Source: Diphasiastrum complanatum
Taxonomy: Eukaryota; Streptophyta; Lycopodiopsida; Lycopodiales; Lycopodiaceae
DNA length: 64,000 bases
Assembly: GCA_029204225.1 (NCBI GenBank)
Contig: MU831906.1
Location: forward strand, 33,290 to 97,289
Direction: 5' to 3'
Numbering within the stretch: the first letter of the stretch is position 1; every line of letters starts with the position of its first letter. The translations under genes were made by a program, and so were the position numbers. Positions 31,642 to 42,407 of this stretch are shown here, piece by piece. The notes under the pieces are model-generated. The model ran no database searches and was not told the DNA's origin. It was given only the letters and a program-made list of their open reading frames with translations.

Positions 31642-34439
31642 GTTTAGGGAGCTTCAACTATATGATTGAAATTTAAATTGCAGTCGAAGAATCGTATAGA
31701 TGGGTTAAAGATCTGAATATGATTTCATGATTGTTATTCTCATCTGTTTTCTCTTGGCATTGGGGTAGTGGTGCTTTTATTTTGCATTCCACCAAGAAAA
31801 TATCATGATGGCAGTGTATGCCATCTTGAGATTCGATAGCCCAGGTTTTTCTCTCAAATTTTTGTTATCCACCTAGTTTGTGTTCTGTTGCAAACCTTGT
31901 GACATTGTTCGAATGTTACTACTGACCGTACAAGCTTGTTCTGCACCATGGTTGATGTGCAATGCGCAAATCTCAAAGGCTTGTAGAATGCATAAACGGA
32001 ATGATGGGAACAAAATTTTCAAGAATGCACATTCCAAAGAAGTGAAATACAATCAAGCTGGCAACTACTAGCGATGCTTATGAAAAACTTACGTTGTAAG
32101 ATAGCTGACAAGCTTTATGGACACATCACTATTATGAAGGACGGAAGCCCTGTATAACTCAATACCCAACAATGGAGGCGTGATGTCAATTTGCAAAATG
32201 GATGCTTATAGAAACTAATCATTCCAATGGATCTAGTGGAAGCCATAAGGCATATAGTCAAGATGAACCTACCAATGCATGAAAAGAACTCTCTAGATCC
32301 CATATGCCATACACGCACCTTGGTGGTATTTAGTTGGCTTGACTATTATTGACTTCATTAAACAAAGCTGGTTGCATTTTTTATATTTGGTCCTGAGTTT
32401 GCTTCATGTTTTTTAAGCTTATACTCTGTATGCCTTTGTATCCTTGATTGGTGATCTCAGTACCTTCAAACAAATGAGTGGTAGCGCGTTCTGATTCTTC
32501 CATTGGCTCTAGAACTCTTCTCTGCTATTTCATCCGATCTCTGATGCACTGAGAGGAAAGTTACAAGTGAAAAATCAATTCACAAGAGGGCGATGGAGGC
32601 TGCAGCAGTCAATGATGGAGGCAAATATTTTTGTGCAGAGAGAGCGCGGTCCGTTGCAGATTTGGGGCCCCAACAGTCCATCGGGACTCACGTTGGGGCC
32701 CAAAAAATGTTTATGATGCACATTTGTGGGATATTTATCCCAGCAAAAATGAGGAAAGAATAAGTGCATTAAGTTTATCCCAAATCAATTTATATGTTGG
32801 AGACAATGGATAATCAATCAATAAACACTAAATCATCAACTAATGGAGTGCTCAAAGGCAGATTCTTCATTGAGTCTATACATATAGGACAGTCAAAGAC
32901 AGAAAGCAGACCATATCAGTTTTTGATACTCATCCCCTCTAACCACCGAAAAAAACTTTTAAGTTTCTGTCTAGAAAAGAATCTACATATATTCTATGCA
33001 AATGGCTACACGCAATGTGCCTTATAAGCAACATATGCATTAACAATTTTTGGTGAATTCTCTTCACATTATTTGTCTAAACAACTAGCTTTATTTAGGA
33101 GTAGATAAACTAGTCTATTCCACAAGGACAATACAAATCAATTTATCGATAGTTTGAAGTCGCATGACTCCAACTATTTCAAGAGCATAAATGGATTTGT
33201 GCATATTATCAAATCCTCACCAATATGAAATTCAATCGAACAGAAAACTATGGATTCTAGTGCAGATCAATCTAGAAAGTTTGGAATGCTCTCAAGCAAT
33301 CAAGAAATTAACAATGAATTTAGGCACTAATTGTAAGCAATTCTAATAAGTTGATCAAATAGTAGTGCACTCTACCTCAAGAAATAGGAAATTTTTCGCA
33401 CAACGTGACCAAAAATTGCAATTGGTTTCATTGTGGAAGTATCTAGGTGAGCTCTTGTTGGTATCAATTTTCATCATGAAGCGACCAATAGCTGTTTAGG
33501 AGAGGCCATTCTTTCATAGCTAACATGCTTCAGTTTGTGATGTTCTTCTTCTGTATCACCTTTTTTCTTAAAGAGTATGTCTCTAGAACTTGGACCAATT
33601 ATTACCTTTTCAACACTTATGTCAAACCCACAACAATGTATTTAGTAGAGACATGCTGCATTTGACTCGAAATTTGATTGGACTCAATTCCAAACCTTAT
33701 GTATATGTGTTGTCATTTTTGTTTTTGGTAAACCATCAGTTCCACATCGAACTTTTCTTGACCAATGTCACCATGCTGTTTTTGTGATTGGAGGTGATTT
33801 TCCACTTGATCACTCCTTTTCAAGGGAGTCACTATTAGGTGTTTTTGCATGTATACATGTTTGAATGATTACATGCTGAAGCCTCTTTGCTGAGATTTTT
33901 GCTGCAGCCCATTGATTTCACAAGTTTCGAGGATGCATTGTTGTTTCTAGAGCCGATACATATACTTGGCACTTTATTTACCTCTTTTCCAGCCCATTAC
34001 ATCTTTTAGTTATCGGCTGCATTTTCTCTATTGTCAATTTCACTTCTCTTTGCCAGGGAGCTTCTTACCATTTTTCTGTATTCACGTTTGTTGTTTATGT
34101 TTCATGTTAGATAGTCACTTCTACTATTTGTAACTTGTAGTAGGCATTGCTGTTTCACTAGCTCTATTCCTACAATAAGCCTCTCAGTCTCTTTTCCTCG
34201 TTGAATATTTACCTATCTTTCATAATAATGGAATCGAAAGGATTGTGTTCATATTGCTTCTTCTCTTGTAAATGCCCTTCCTTCTATGCTTGTTAGTCCA
34301 ACCCATGAGGTTCTACTAGGTACAACGGAAATGGTCACTGATACCCCGCAGGACGTGAAAGATTGTATGAAGTGGGTGGAAGAACCTTTGAAGCATGCTC
34401 CGGACGATGGTAAGTGCATCATCCCATGGGTAATTATAT
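31642..34439. other. Intron sequence, no gene recognised
   Basis: A long AT-rich stretch. Open frames such as 34286-34507 lack recognisable motifs. No tRNA, hairpin array or transposon ends could be identified. Confidence 0.45.
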
Positions 34440-35650
34440 GCGATAATACATGTGCTCAAGATGTGGTGCCACTATTTTTATGGTGCCAAGTTCCATGTTT
34501 ATATTGACCACAATACTCTCAAGTACTTCTGTAATCAACCAGAGTTGAGAGGACGCTTGATGCACTCGGCCAAGCTCATGCAGGGATTCCATTTGGGGAT
34601 TCACTATCCCAAAGGTAAGGAGAATGTGGTAGCTAATGCATTATCTCATATGATGTATCATGCAACCTTTATGGTCATAGAGAGTGATCTTGGTATGTTA
34701 ATAAGCAGGTATTTTTGTTGCTTGCAAGGTTGAGCATGCAAGCCCTTGTCATAGTTCATAAAGATTCCCCAGGGTCATTGGGAGAGTGTCTCAATGGGGA
34801 CTTTATTACTGCGCTACCCAGGACCTTGAATCAACATGATTTGGTCATGGTAGTAGTGGATAGGTTGACCAAGATGGCTCACTTTATTGCTACCTGGAAG
34901 ACTTTGACAGCCTCACAAGTTGCAAAGTTGTTGACTGCACACGACGTGAGATTGCATGGACTTCATAAGTCCATTGTCTCTGATAGGGGTCCTCAATTCA
35001 CTGACACACTATGGACTAACGTGTTTGCCAAGTTGGGCACATAGCTGTAGGTGAGTAGTAGCGAGCATGCACAGAATAATGTGTAGACCGAGAAACCAGG
35101 TTTTTGAGGACATGCTTAGAGCGTATGTTAGTGAGTCGCAAATTGACTAGGTTAAATATTTATCGCTAGTTGAGTTTGCGTACAATGATAAGAAGAACGT
35201 GTCCATTGGTATCACTTGTGTGAGCTCGATTATGGGTTCTGGCTATGTAGTCCGACTACCATTGGCATGCCCCAAAATATACCTAGTGTTGCAGAGATTT
35301 TGACTCAAATGTAGACAAAGCTAGAGTTGGCATGGTTAAGTCTGTCCAAGGCTCAAGATCAAGCAGAGGCTTACATTCATGCAAGTTGTACTTATAGGGA
35401 ATTTGATGATGGCCTTCTTGCTAGTGCCACCTAAGTGTAAGGTGATGAGAACTAGCAAGTGTAATAAGCTATCCTCTGGGTACTGTGGTCAATGGCTAAT
35501 TATCAAGAAGGTTAGTGAGGTGGCTTGCCTGAGGGATGCAAGGTGCATCCATTGCTCCTGTCTAAAGAAATGCTTGCATGATGGTGGTAATCTAGTGAGT
35601 GATGTGGTTGCAATCTACGAGAGAGTTATGGTGCGGACCATGGGCTAGAG
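34440..35650 (+). pseudogene. Decayed Ty3-gypsy pol B6 (RNase H to integrase end)
   Basis: The frame at 34452-34733 has the RNase H end ([38 protein letters not shown]). The frame at 34715-35044 has the integrase core ([39 protein letters not shown]) and then stops. The FAYNDKKNVS region and a KLSSGYCGQW block near 35460-35500 follow with frame changes. A block resembling a PPT-LTR junction, TGGGGTGGAAGG, lies at 35812-35823. The RT is missing upstream. Confidence 0.7.
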
Positions 35651-36948
35651 GTATCTTAAAGTAAAGGTAGAGACAATTGTGAAATCATCTCTAGGAATAC
35701 CTCATAACATGCAGAGCACTACCATTGTCGAAGGCAACCTAGGAGAGTCATTCACAGCTACATTGTACTTATCCTGAGTTTGTCATCGAGGATCAATGAC
35801 CTTTTTAAGCTGGGGTGGAAGGTTAGGACCCAATTGTGGACTGACCATGATCCCACTAGGAGTGGTAAGTATAGGGTTCAGTGACCAGTCACATTGATAG
35901 GCACCATCAGTCATGCGAGGTGCATCACAATTGTTGACATAGTGTAGAGGCGCACAATGTAAGTTTGTGTAATGGTGCATAATTGTCATGCCATTGATAG
36001 AGTCACTTCTTGTTATGCGGACTGAGGCAAGAGTTAGCTGGACACAATGGTGCACGGGGGTGGTAACCTTTAGACTCCAACAAGTACTATTCAATAGTTT
36101 GGACACTGATGGACCCAATATGGCTTGGCCAGCCATGCATGGACGCCATATGCCTTGGAAGTGGAATAGCAGGGGAGATGCTACAAAGGTTACCTAGGAG
36201 GGGATTCATTCTACACTATAGCTTAAGGTGAATCAACAAACTTATGCCATAGTAGCACTCATATGATGTTCTAATTGACTAGGTTAGCCGTTGTTTAGCC
36301 TTGGGTTAAACAATGGCTAGGCCCTAAGTGGGCATATTTAGAATTGAATTGGTAATCCAAGATTAGTTAGAAGGCACCTATACTTAAAGAGCAAGCATTG
36401 ACAACAATGCAAGCCCTATCCAATCTCAATTTTCTCCTTAAGTAAATGATTGTTGAATGAATAGTTAGACTTGAAGGATGAGGTAAATTTGGTGACCACG
36501 ATGACTCACAAAGATCACAAATGATGAACCGTGAGACACCTTCACAAAGTGACTCATCTGTGCCACATATACGCTACGTACTTGCTGTGGGATCAACTTG
36601 ACGTGGAATCATCGACTGTTTTGATGTCCCCTTCAAGGCGAGTTCTTTGAGAGGAAATGATCTTCATATTTTGAACTTTCTACACTAGAGTTCGAGTTTT
36701 ATGTACATTCGACAAGGATTTTGGATCTACTTTTCCTACTAGACAAATTTGCGTCTATATTGATTCTAGCTATTATTACTTGCATAATTAGTACTTGTTT
36801 TTTCCACTAAGATGTAGTGCTTCCTTACATTAAAACCTTTTACTATGTTCGGAAACTCTCTTTATTTTATGTTTTGTAATGGTACCTACAAAACGTCAAT
36901 AAATCTCCTCTTTCTCTCTTATCAAGTAATTCTGTTGGGTTTTGCTAG
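35651..36948. other. Intron sequence, possible LTR remnant, no gene
   Basis: The part from about 35824 may be the LTR of gypsy B6, but no second copy exists for comparison. An imperfect hairpin AGCCGTTGTTTAGCC / GGTTAAACAATGGCT lies at 36285-36317. The end shows a pyrimidine-rich tract before the acceptor at 36948. Confidence 0.4.
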
Positions 36949-37052
36949 GGCGATGTTATATTGCGCTTTGATGGCATACCTGTGGCAAATGAAGGAACTG
37001 TCCCGTTTCGATCTGCAGAGCGTATTGATTTTCACTTTCTTGTTACACAAAA
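36949..37052 (+). CDS. DEG/DegP-type protease, PDZ1 exon
   Basis: This 104-nt exon lies after TTTTGCTAG and before GTAAGACC. It encodes 34 residues plus two bases, including [20 protein letters not shown] and [14 protein letters not shown]. This is the hallmark core of PDZ1 in plant DEG2/9/10 proteins (FDG.....GTVPFR..ERI.F..L.). The split Lys codon AA|G is completed by the next exon. This is the strongest single piece of evidence for the gene. Confidence 0.9.
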
Positions 37053-37462
37053 GTAAGACCTCTATTCGTAATGTTCTCTTAAAAATCCTCTAGTTGTGGC
37101 TATTTGAAGTATGTTCTAGGTACAAATAGGCATGGGAATCTGCTTAATACAACATCTTCTTGCAAACAACTATGAAGACATTTTTATTAGATGTGACTTA
37201 GTAAGAGATGAATGCTAATTTAGTGATATTATGTAGAAGATGTTGTCCTAGAACTGCTTTGTTGTTTCTCATTACTTCTTAAAAAGATTATTAGTGGAGT
37301 GAACATTCTAAGAGATATTATCTTGTATGAATGCTTGCATCCTCCATGATACCTCATGGTAGTTATAGATGGTAGAGGTTGTTCATGAGAGAGGACTAGG
37401 AATTTTCGTTTGTGCTTAGATGATTGCAATTCAAGAGCTTGCATGAGTTTTTTCTTTCATAG
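37053..37462 (+). other. 410-bp intron of the DEG protease gene
   Basis: GTAAG donor and TTTCATAG acceptor. No insertion visible. Confidence 0.8.
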
Positions 37463-37550
37463 GTTCTCTGGAGAGTCAGCGGAGGTCGAGATCCTTCGTG
37501 ATGGAAAAGTAATGAAGGTTCAAACATCATTTAAGCCTCCAGTGCATTTG
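37463..37550 (+). CDS. DEG/DegP-type protease, PDZ1-PDZ2 linker exon
   Basis: This 88-nt exon completes the split Lys and encodes FSGESAEVEILRDGKVMKVQ followed by TSFKPPVHL. It ends at a canonical GTATGT donor. It matches the KFAGD....IIRAGE.KKVQV.LRPRVHL segment of plant DEG2-type proteins. Frame and phase agree with both neighbours. Confidence 0.9.
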
Positions 37551-37777
37551 GTATGTAGTTTGTTATAACCTTGTATCATAATTTTCAAAGTTTCCTATCT
37601 AGAAAGCGGGTGTTATCTCCAATGCTATTCCTCTTAGGTTTGCCTCTTGGGAATTGACATCTTGCACTGCTTGCTTAGCTTTTAGCATATCATTCAGATT
37701 TGGAACTCTTATCTTGTAGTATAGACTAAGGGAGAATGTTCATGTCTAACTATTTATGGCAGTTGCTGCTTATATAG
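37551..37777 (+). other. 227-bp intron of the DEG protease gene
   Basis: GTATGT donor and TTATATAG acceptor. No insertion visible. Confidence 0.8.
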
Positions 37778-37861
37778 GTACCTATACACAACGAAGGAAG
37801 ACTACCATCGTACTTCATTGTTGCTGGGCTTGTGTTTGTACCTGTCTGCCAGCCATACATA
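37778..37861 (+). CDS. DEG/DegP-type protease, second PDZ region exon (last seen)
   Basis: This 84-nt in-phase exon encodes VPIHNEGRLPSYFIVAGLVF then VPVCQPYI. The P-SY-I-AG-VF block is conserved in all plant DEG2/9/10-type proteins just after PDZ1. The exon probably ends at ATA|GTGTATG, since reading on soon meets a stop. The following exons (family ILSQVLANEVNIGYE) were not found to the end of the window, so the next intron is either at least 26 kb long or the gene is truncated here. Confidence 0.85.
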
Positions 37862-39669
37862 GTGTATGCAATCTTTCTATCTTGGATGACATGCATTTTT
37901 GTTATCCTTTTTTAACTTGCATCTTACTCTTTACGACAATAATGAACTGTATATGAGAACGTCATTGAGTTGATGTCTCTAGTTTGTAACCTTTGTTTTG
38001 TCTTGGTTCAACATGGAATATGCTTAGATGTTAGGTTGGAGAGAATATTTGTAATTTTTGTTACATAGACTAGTGAAGGCTAAGAGATTTTGTTCAAAGT
38101 TGTCATGGCTAGGAATGTTTTCAAGAGAAGGATACTTGAGTTAAAAAAAATCGTGGTTTATTTTGCCTCCCAACAAATGATCATGTGTACGGATGACCAA
38201 GTCCAATTCTTGTGTAAAAACAAAAGGAGGCCTTAATAACATCAACCTAAGTAAGGGGTTCTATAGTGTAGATGTATATATTGCACAATTTTAGACTAAG
38301 AGTTAAGTTCGAAGATTTTCTATCTATCGAAAGAAGCTTGAGTAGCCGATATACATCAGCATTATCACCAGGAACAATTTAAACCATCTCCTTAAGGCTT
38401 GTACATTCTATGGGCAGCATTGATTGTTTACAACTAGCTCATGGTAGATTTGAAGTCATACTAGCTCATGGTACATTCTATGGGCAGCGTTGATTGTTTA
38501 CGACTAGCTCATGGTAGATTTGAAGTCATACTGCTGTTTAAGTTGTTCAGAGAGGGCATATATCTTAAAACGATATATTTCACTCATGAACTATTCATAT
38601 TCCATTCTGAAGTCTTCTAGGTTCTAACTCGTTTACTTGTTAAGAGTAGTTTTTTGGCCCTTTCATATATTCACATAGATAAGTAAACATCCTATTTTAA
38701 GTAAAAGTGGTTCTAGACAATAGTTTTTGCGTATATGTATTCAACTAAATGTGCATATTTTTGCTTATCTCTCTCATACGAATACATAGAGTTAGAGATT
38801 GAAATGTCCATCCCTTTCAGATATTGGGACTAGAGACAATGCTGCCAACCATTGAGACCTGCCAGTTTGAGAGTCACACGCGAGCCCACGGACATGCATA
38901 CATCCACCGTGATCTATGGCACCCCCATCATCCACAATCACAGACTCTCTTGATCCTGTTGCAATCACCCACTTTGTGTCCTTCATGCTCTGTATAAGAA
39001 ACTTATCATCATACGACTCAATTGTCATGCATCTATCAGTTATACAATGTTATGGACATACATGCCCATATGATGGCCATTAGATGCTTCAGTGATATAT
39101 TATTATAGTGGCATTATTTACTTTCGTTATTACTTTCAGTTTTAGTATGCTATTTGATATTGTTATTAGTGGACGTGCACTTTTATTTGTGCTTGACGGC
39201 CCTGAGACCTTTATTTTTTATGGTTCTTAATTTGGGCTCTTTGAATATTCGTACTTCCCTTTAGTTAATTGAAGGAACATAGCTTTTGCTTGGTATAATT
39301 AGCCACTAAGGCCCCTCATTTGGTTGCTTGTTATATGATGGAAAATTCGATAGGAGACAATGAATTATGTTTTCTTCAATTACAGACAGGTAGAATCCTG
39401 TCAAGGTAGTATGAAATAGCATTTTTGCAAATTTTAAAAAAATGCTAGTACCAAACAGTAGATGAATGAATCAGAGTGACTGAACAGATTGGATCTCTGA
39501 CAATAAGTTGAGATTTGTTTTCACCTTGTAGTAGACACACATTCATCACACTGATCAAATGACAAGCAGACTACTTAATTATTGGATCTTGTTAATTATT
39601 AGAACCGATAGTGTGGAAGTAAGAGCGAATTAACTGAAACTACTCAAGAAACAAAAGACATTAGCGATG
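37862..39669. other. AT-rich sequence, no gene recognised
   Basis: Presumed intron of the protease gene. The minus-strand frame at 38792-39028 shows no known motif. A 70-bp tandem duplication is listed separately. Confidence 0.45.
38401..38535. repeat. Tandem duplication, 70-bp period
   Basis: GTACATTCTATGGGCAGC starts at 38401 and again at 38471, with GCTCATGGTAGATTTGAAGT in each unit. The copies differ at about two bases, so the event is recent. Confidence 0.9.
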
Positions 39670-40190
39670 CACCCAAATTCTGATGGGGAAAATGCACTGG
39701 ACCTCCTTTCCCAAGAGCGCTGGAATTCCTTAAGAAAGGTTGAAATTGTGAGCATAAATGCACTGCTACTGTGCGCCCTTGCTGCTGGAAACAAGGATCA
39801 GAATCTGAGCATTTCTAGCACCTGAAAGTGCGCTGAAAGAATCTTTGTGAGGCAGAAGGGCGCCAGTCCATGCAATAATTATTTTTTGCAGGTCGCCCTA
39901 ATAAAGCAATGTTCTGGCCTGTGATCAATCGCTGACCCTGGAGCAAAGAGCACACATTTTTACTCTTCAACGATGCTGTAATTTGCCAACAGCTAGAGTG
40001 CTGATTTTCTGGCTGTCTGGCTCATAAACTGATGAGAAAAATGCGCTGAAGAAGCCTCCCTCAAAGCGCTGAATCCTAGGTCAGAAGTTGAAAGGGAAAG
40101 CATCAAACTATGCTCCCATTCTACTAGAAACAGGGATCTGATTCAGTTGATGCTGCATGCATGGGTTACTGATGCATGAGGAGTCCCAGT
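39670..40190. repeat. Diverged tandem duplication, ~350-bp period
   Basis: TGATGGGGAAAATGCACTGG..AGCGCTGGAATTCC at about 39679 and TGATGAGAAAAATGCGCTGA..AGCGCTGAATCC at about 40031 start two similar blocks. GAAACA(A)GGATC(A/T)GA is also repeated. The blocks contain AGCGCT and GGCGCC words like the retrotransposon leaders in this window, so an old retrotransposon leader is a possible source. Confidence 0.5.
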
Positions 40191-40547
40191 GCACTGCTGA
40201 AAGACTGCATGGCTCGTAATTGACATGCATGTGACTGATTAGGCATTACTGGCCCTCGTATCAACTGCGTGTTGTCTGTGACAAATTGCAAAGCACAACA
40301 ATGCAACATTCAAGAATCAACATTGAACAAGTACTACATATTAAGTAAAACGTTTTCACTGCTCATTGTTAAATAACAACTTACAAGTAGTAAGTAGCTA
40401 CAACTTAGAAGTTAGTACTTACAACTTACAAGTGTTAAGTAAATACAAAGTTCTAGCTTCTCATTACTCAACTGAAAGTCAAGACTCAATACCTGCACAA
40501 CATTTTCTTTCCTGACCTCCACAATGGCTCGTCAACATATCTAAACA
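40191..40547. other. AT-rich sequence with short ACTTACAAGT-type repeats, no gene
   Basis: Near 40376-40445 variants of ACTTACAAGT/ACTTAGAAGT/GTTAAGTA recur. No coding signal is seen. Confidence 0.4.
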
Positions 40548-41150
40548 ATGTCCTCTGAAATGGTCATTGAGGCCATAAAGAGAATGAAGACCCACCACAC
40601 TAGAGACATAGAAGAGCTTGAATCAGAACTTTTGATCCATTCTGCAGATCTACTCTCACCCACTCTAGCCACTCTGCTTAATCGGACTGTCGTCTCGGGC
40701 TTCCCCCACTCCTGGTGTACTGATATCATCCATCCCACCCAGAAAAATGGTGACCCCATGAATCTTGGTAACTACCGTACTATCATGATTGGCCATGTCA
40801 TAGCGAAGCTTTATGGTATTATACTTCAGTCAACGATCAGCTCTAAGGCTGAAACTAGGAGACTACATGCCTTGGGCCAGGCTGGCTTTCGTGCTCACCA
40901 ATCTACCACAGATCATGTCTTCACTCTTCGAGCTATCATTGAGGAGGCCAGGCATAGGAGAGGGTGTTGCTTTGTTGACAAGAAAGCCTTTGATTCTGTT
41001 CCACGCTTTCTTCTCATCCAGCGACTACGTGATCTTGGCTTCTGTACTGACATAGTTCTAGCTGTGATGGCACTTTATGAGCGAGTTCTTGATGTTTTCG
41101 GGGTGACACTGGCCTCTCAGAGCATATATGGAGCACCATCGGGGTGAAAC
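40548..41150 (+). pseudogene. LINE A7 ORF2, left half (RT N-terminal part)
   Basis: The plus-strand frame runs from MVIEAIKRMKTHHTRDIEEL through the HVIAKLYGIILQ block, GQAGFRAHQSTTDHVFTLRA and CCFVDKKAFDSVPRFLL to SIYGAPSG. It is cut there at GTGAAAC by a copia element; the continuation (GCSLSPTLFGLYID, with frame damage) is at 50591. The 5' end is truncated at the RT start. The FVD block lacks residues relative to A2 (FVDFRKAFDS). Confidence 0.8.
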
Positions 41151-41403
41151 AGTTAAAATAGCAATGATCGACTTATACAGTGCTTTCTTATTTCGACGGC
41201 ACCACGTGTGCTCAGTTCTAGAACTATCGGGCCATCTTTCTTTTACGAGCCCTTTGAGTACTTTTAAGTAACTTTATCTTTGTACTTGCTAATTAGTTGA
41301 ATATACAGTTTGAGGTGAGCTATTCTGTTGTCTTGTCTTGTTGTACTTGACGGTGTGCTGTGGTGATTGATCCGGTCGGGTTTTTAAACTGTGTTTCTTA
41401 ACT
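41151..41403 (+). repeat. 5' LTR of the copia element, non-canonical ends
   Basis: It reads AGTTAAAATAGC at the start and GTGTTTCTTAACT at the end, about 253 bp. The ends form an AGTTAA/TTAACT inverted repeat rather than TG/CA. The matching 3' LTR tail at 50558-50585 ends with the same TTCTTAACT before GAAAC. Boundaries are set by the target duplication and PBS; a shift by one or two bases is possible because TGAAACA is shared. Confidence 0.75.
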
Positions 41404-41415
41404 TGGTATCAGAGC
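41404..41415 (+). other. PBS of the copia element
   Basis: TGGTATCAGAGC, initiator tRNA-Met type, directly follows the LTR. Confidence 0.9.
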
Positions 41416-41608
41416 CCTTGGTGGCAAGAATCACCGGACAAGAACAGAGAGCTGCGAATTTACGACGGTTTGTTGGCTAGGAAGCACAAAACCGAGTCTG
41501 TGGAGATTCGTGGGATAGCTTGAAACTGTAAGAAGATTCAGAGGCTAAAACGAGAAGCTAAACGGAAGCAAAGAACTCTGTAGAAAGACTGCCTACTGTG
41601 GATTCAAT

Positions 41609-42407
41609 TTGAAGCCAATTGAAGATTTGCATTTTGATGGAGAAAGAGTTATTGGAGATTGTGGCGATATTGAAGTTCGGCCAAATACCACTGCAGGTGA
41701 CATGAGGGCCTTTGTTAAAAAGGCACAGAGAGCATTGTCCTTAATCAATCTTTCAGTGAAAGACCATGTGATCACTCATATAAGTGATGCCACGATGGCC
41801 AGGGGAGCTTGGGAAGCTCTTAGAATGCAATTTCAAACTTGCAATCCAGCTCGGGCCATGTTCTTGAAGTTGAGATTGAACGCAGTAAGGATGGAAGAAA
41901 GTGAATCAGTGGGATCTTTCTTCACCAGGATAAAGGAGCTGAGAGATCAACTTGTGGCAATTGGAGAACCAATTAGGGACGTTGAATTGGTACATACCAC
42001 AATGAGCGGTGTCTCGGAAGGGCTACAGATGTTTGTGAGCGGCATTGCTTCGAGGGAGAGATTGCCTACTTTTGAAGACTTCCACGGAATCATGTTGCAA
42101 GAAGAGCAGCGTCGCGAAGTGGTGAAGTCAAGGAAAACCCCACAGGAGGATCAAGCCTTGCTTGCTAAAGGCAAGTAGAAAGGATGGGGATGATGACGAG
42201 GGAGAGTCGTCATCAAAAGGGAAAAAGAAGAAGAAAGGCAAATGTTACTATTGCCACAAACCGGGTCATTGGGCACGCGAGTGTTACAAGAAGAAAGCAG
42301 ACATAAAGGCGGGAAAAGTGACTCAACAAGGCAACATTGCCGAAAATGATGGAGAAGATGACGAGACAAGTCATATGCGTCACAAGGCATATGACCGGGA
42401 AACGTGA
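41609..42407 (+). pseudogene. Copia gag polyprotein, frameshifted
   Basis: The 41609-42178 frame is a copia-type gag (UBN2-like): AFVKKAQRALSLINLSV, ARGAWEALRMQFQ, RLNAVRMEE, GSFFTRIKELRDQL. After a frameshift near 42170 the lysine-rich segment and the CCHC knuckle CYYCHKPGHWAREC (about 42244) follow in another frame. No ATG start is obvious; the frame appears open from about 41603, so the true start is uncertain. Gag would package the element RNA. Broken. Confidence 0.75.

Noticed and set aside
34286-34507. 73-codon frame starting MLVSPTHEVLL as a possible protease exon
   Set aside because: The proper PDZ1-start exon was found at 31585-31641 with correct phase and splice sites; this frame does not match the family.
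38792-39028. Minus-strand 78-codon frame (MTIESYDDKFLIQ) as a gene
   Set aside because: No known motif, no splice or neighbour support, and it lies in a presumed intron on the opposite strand.
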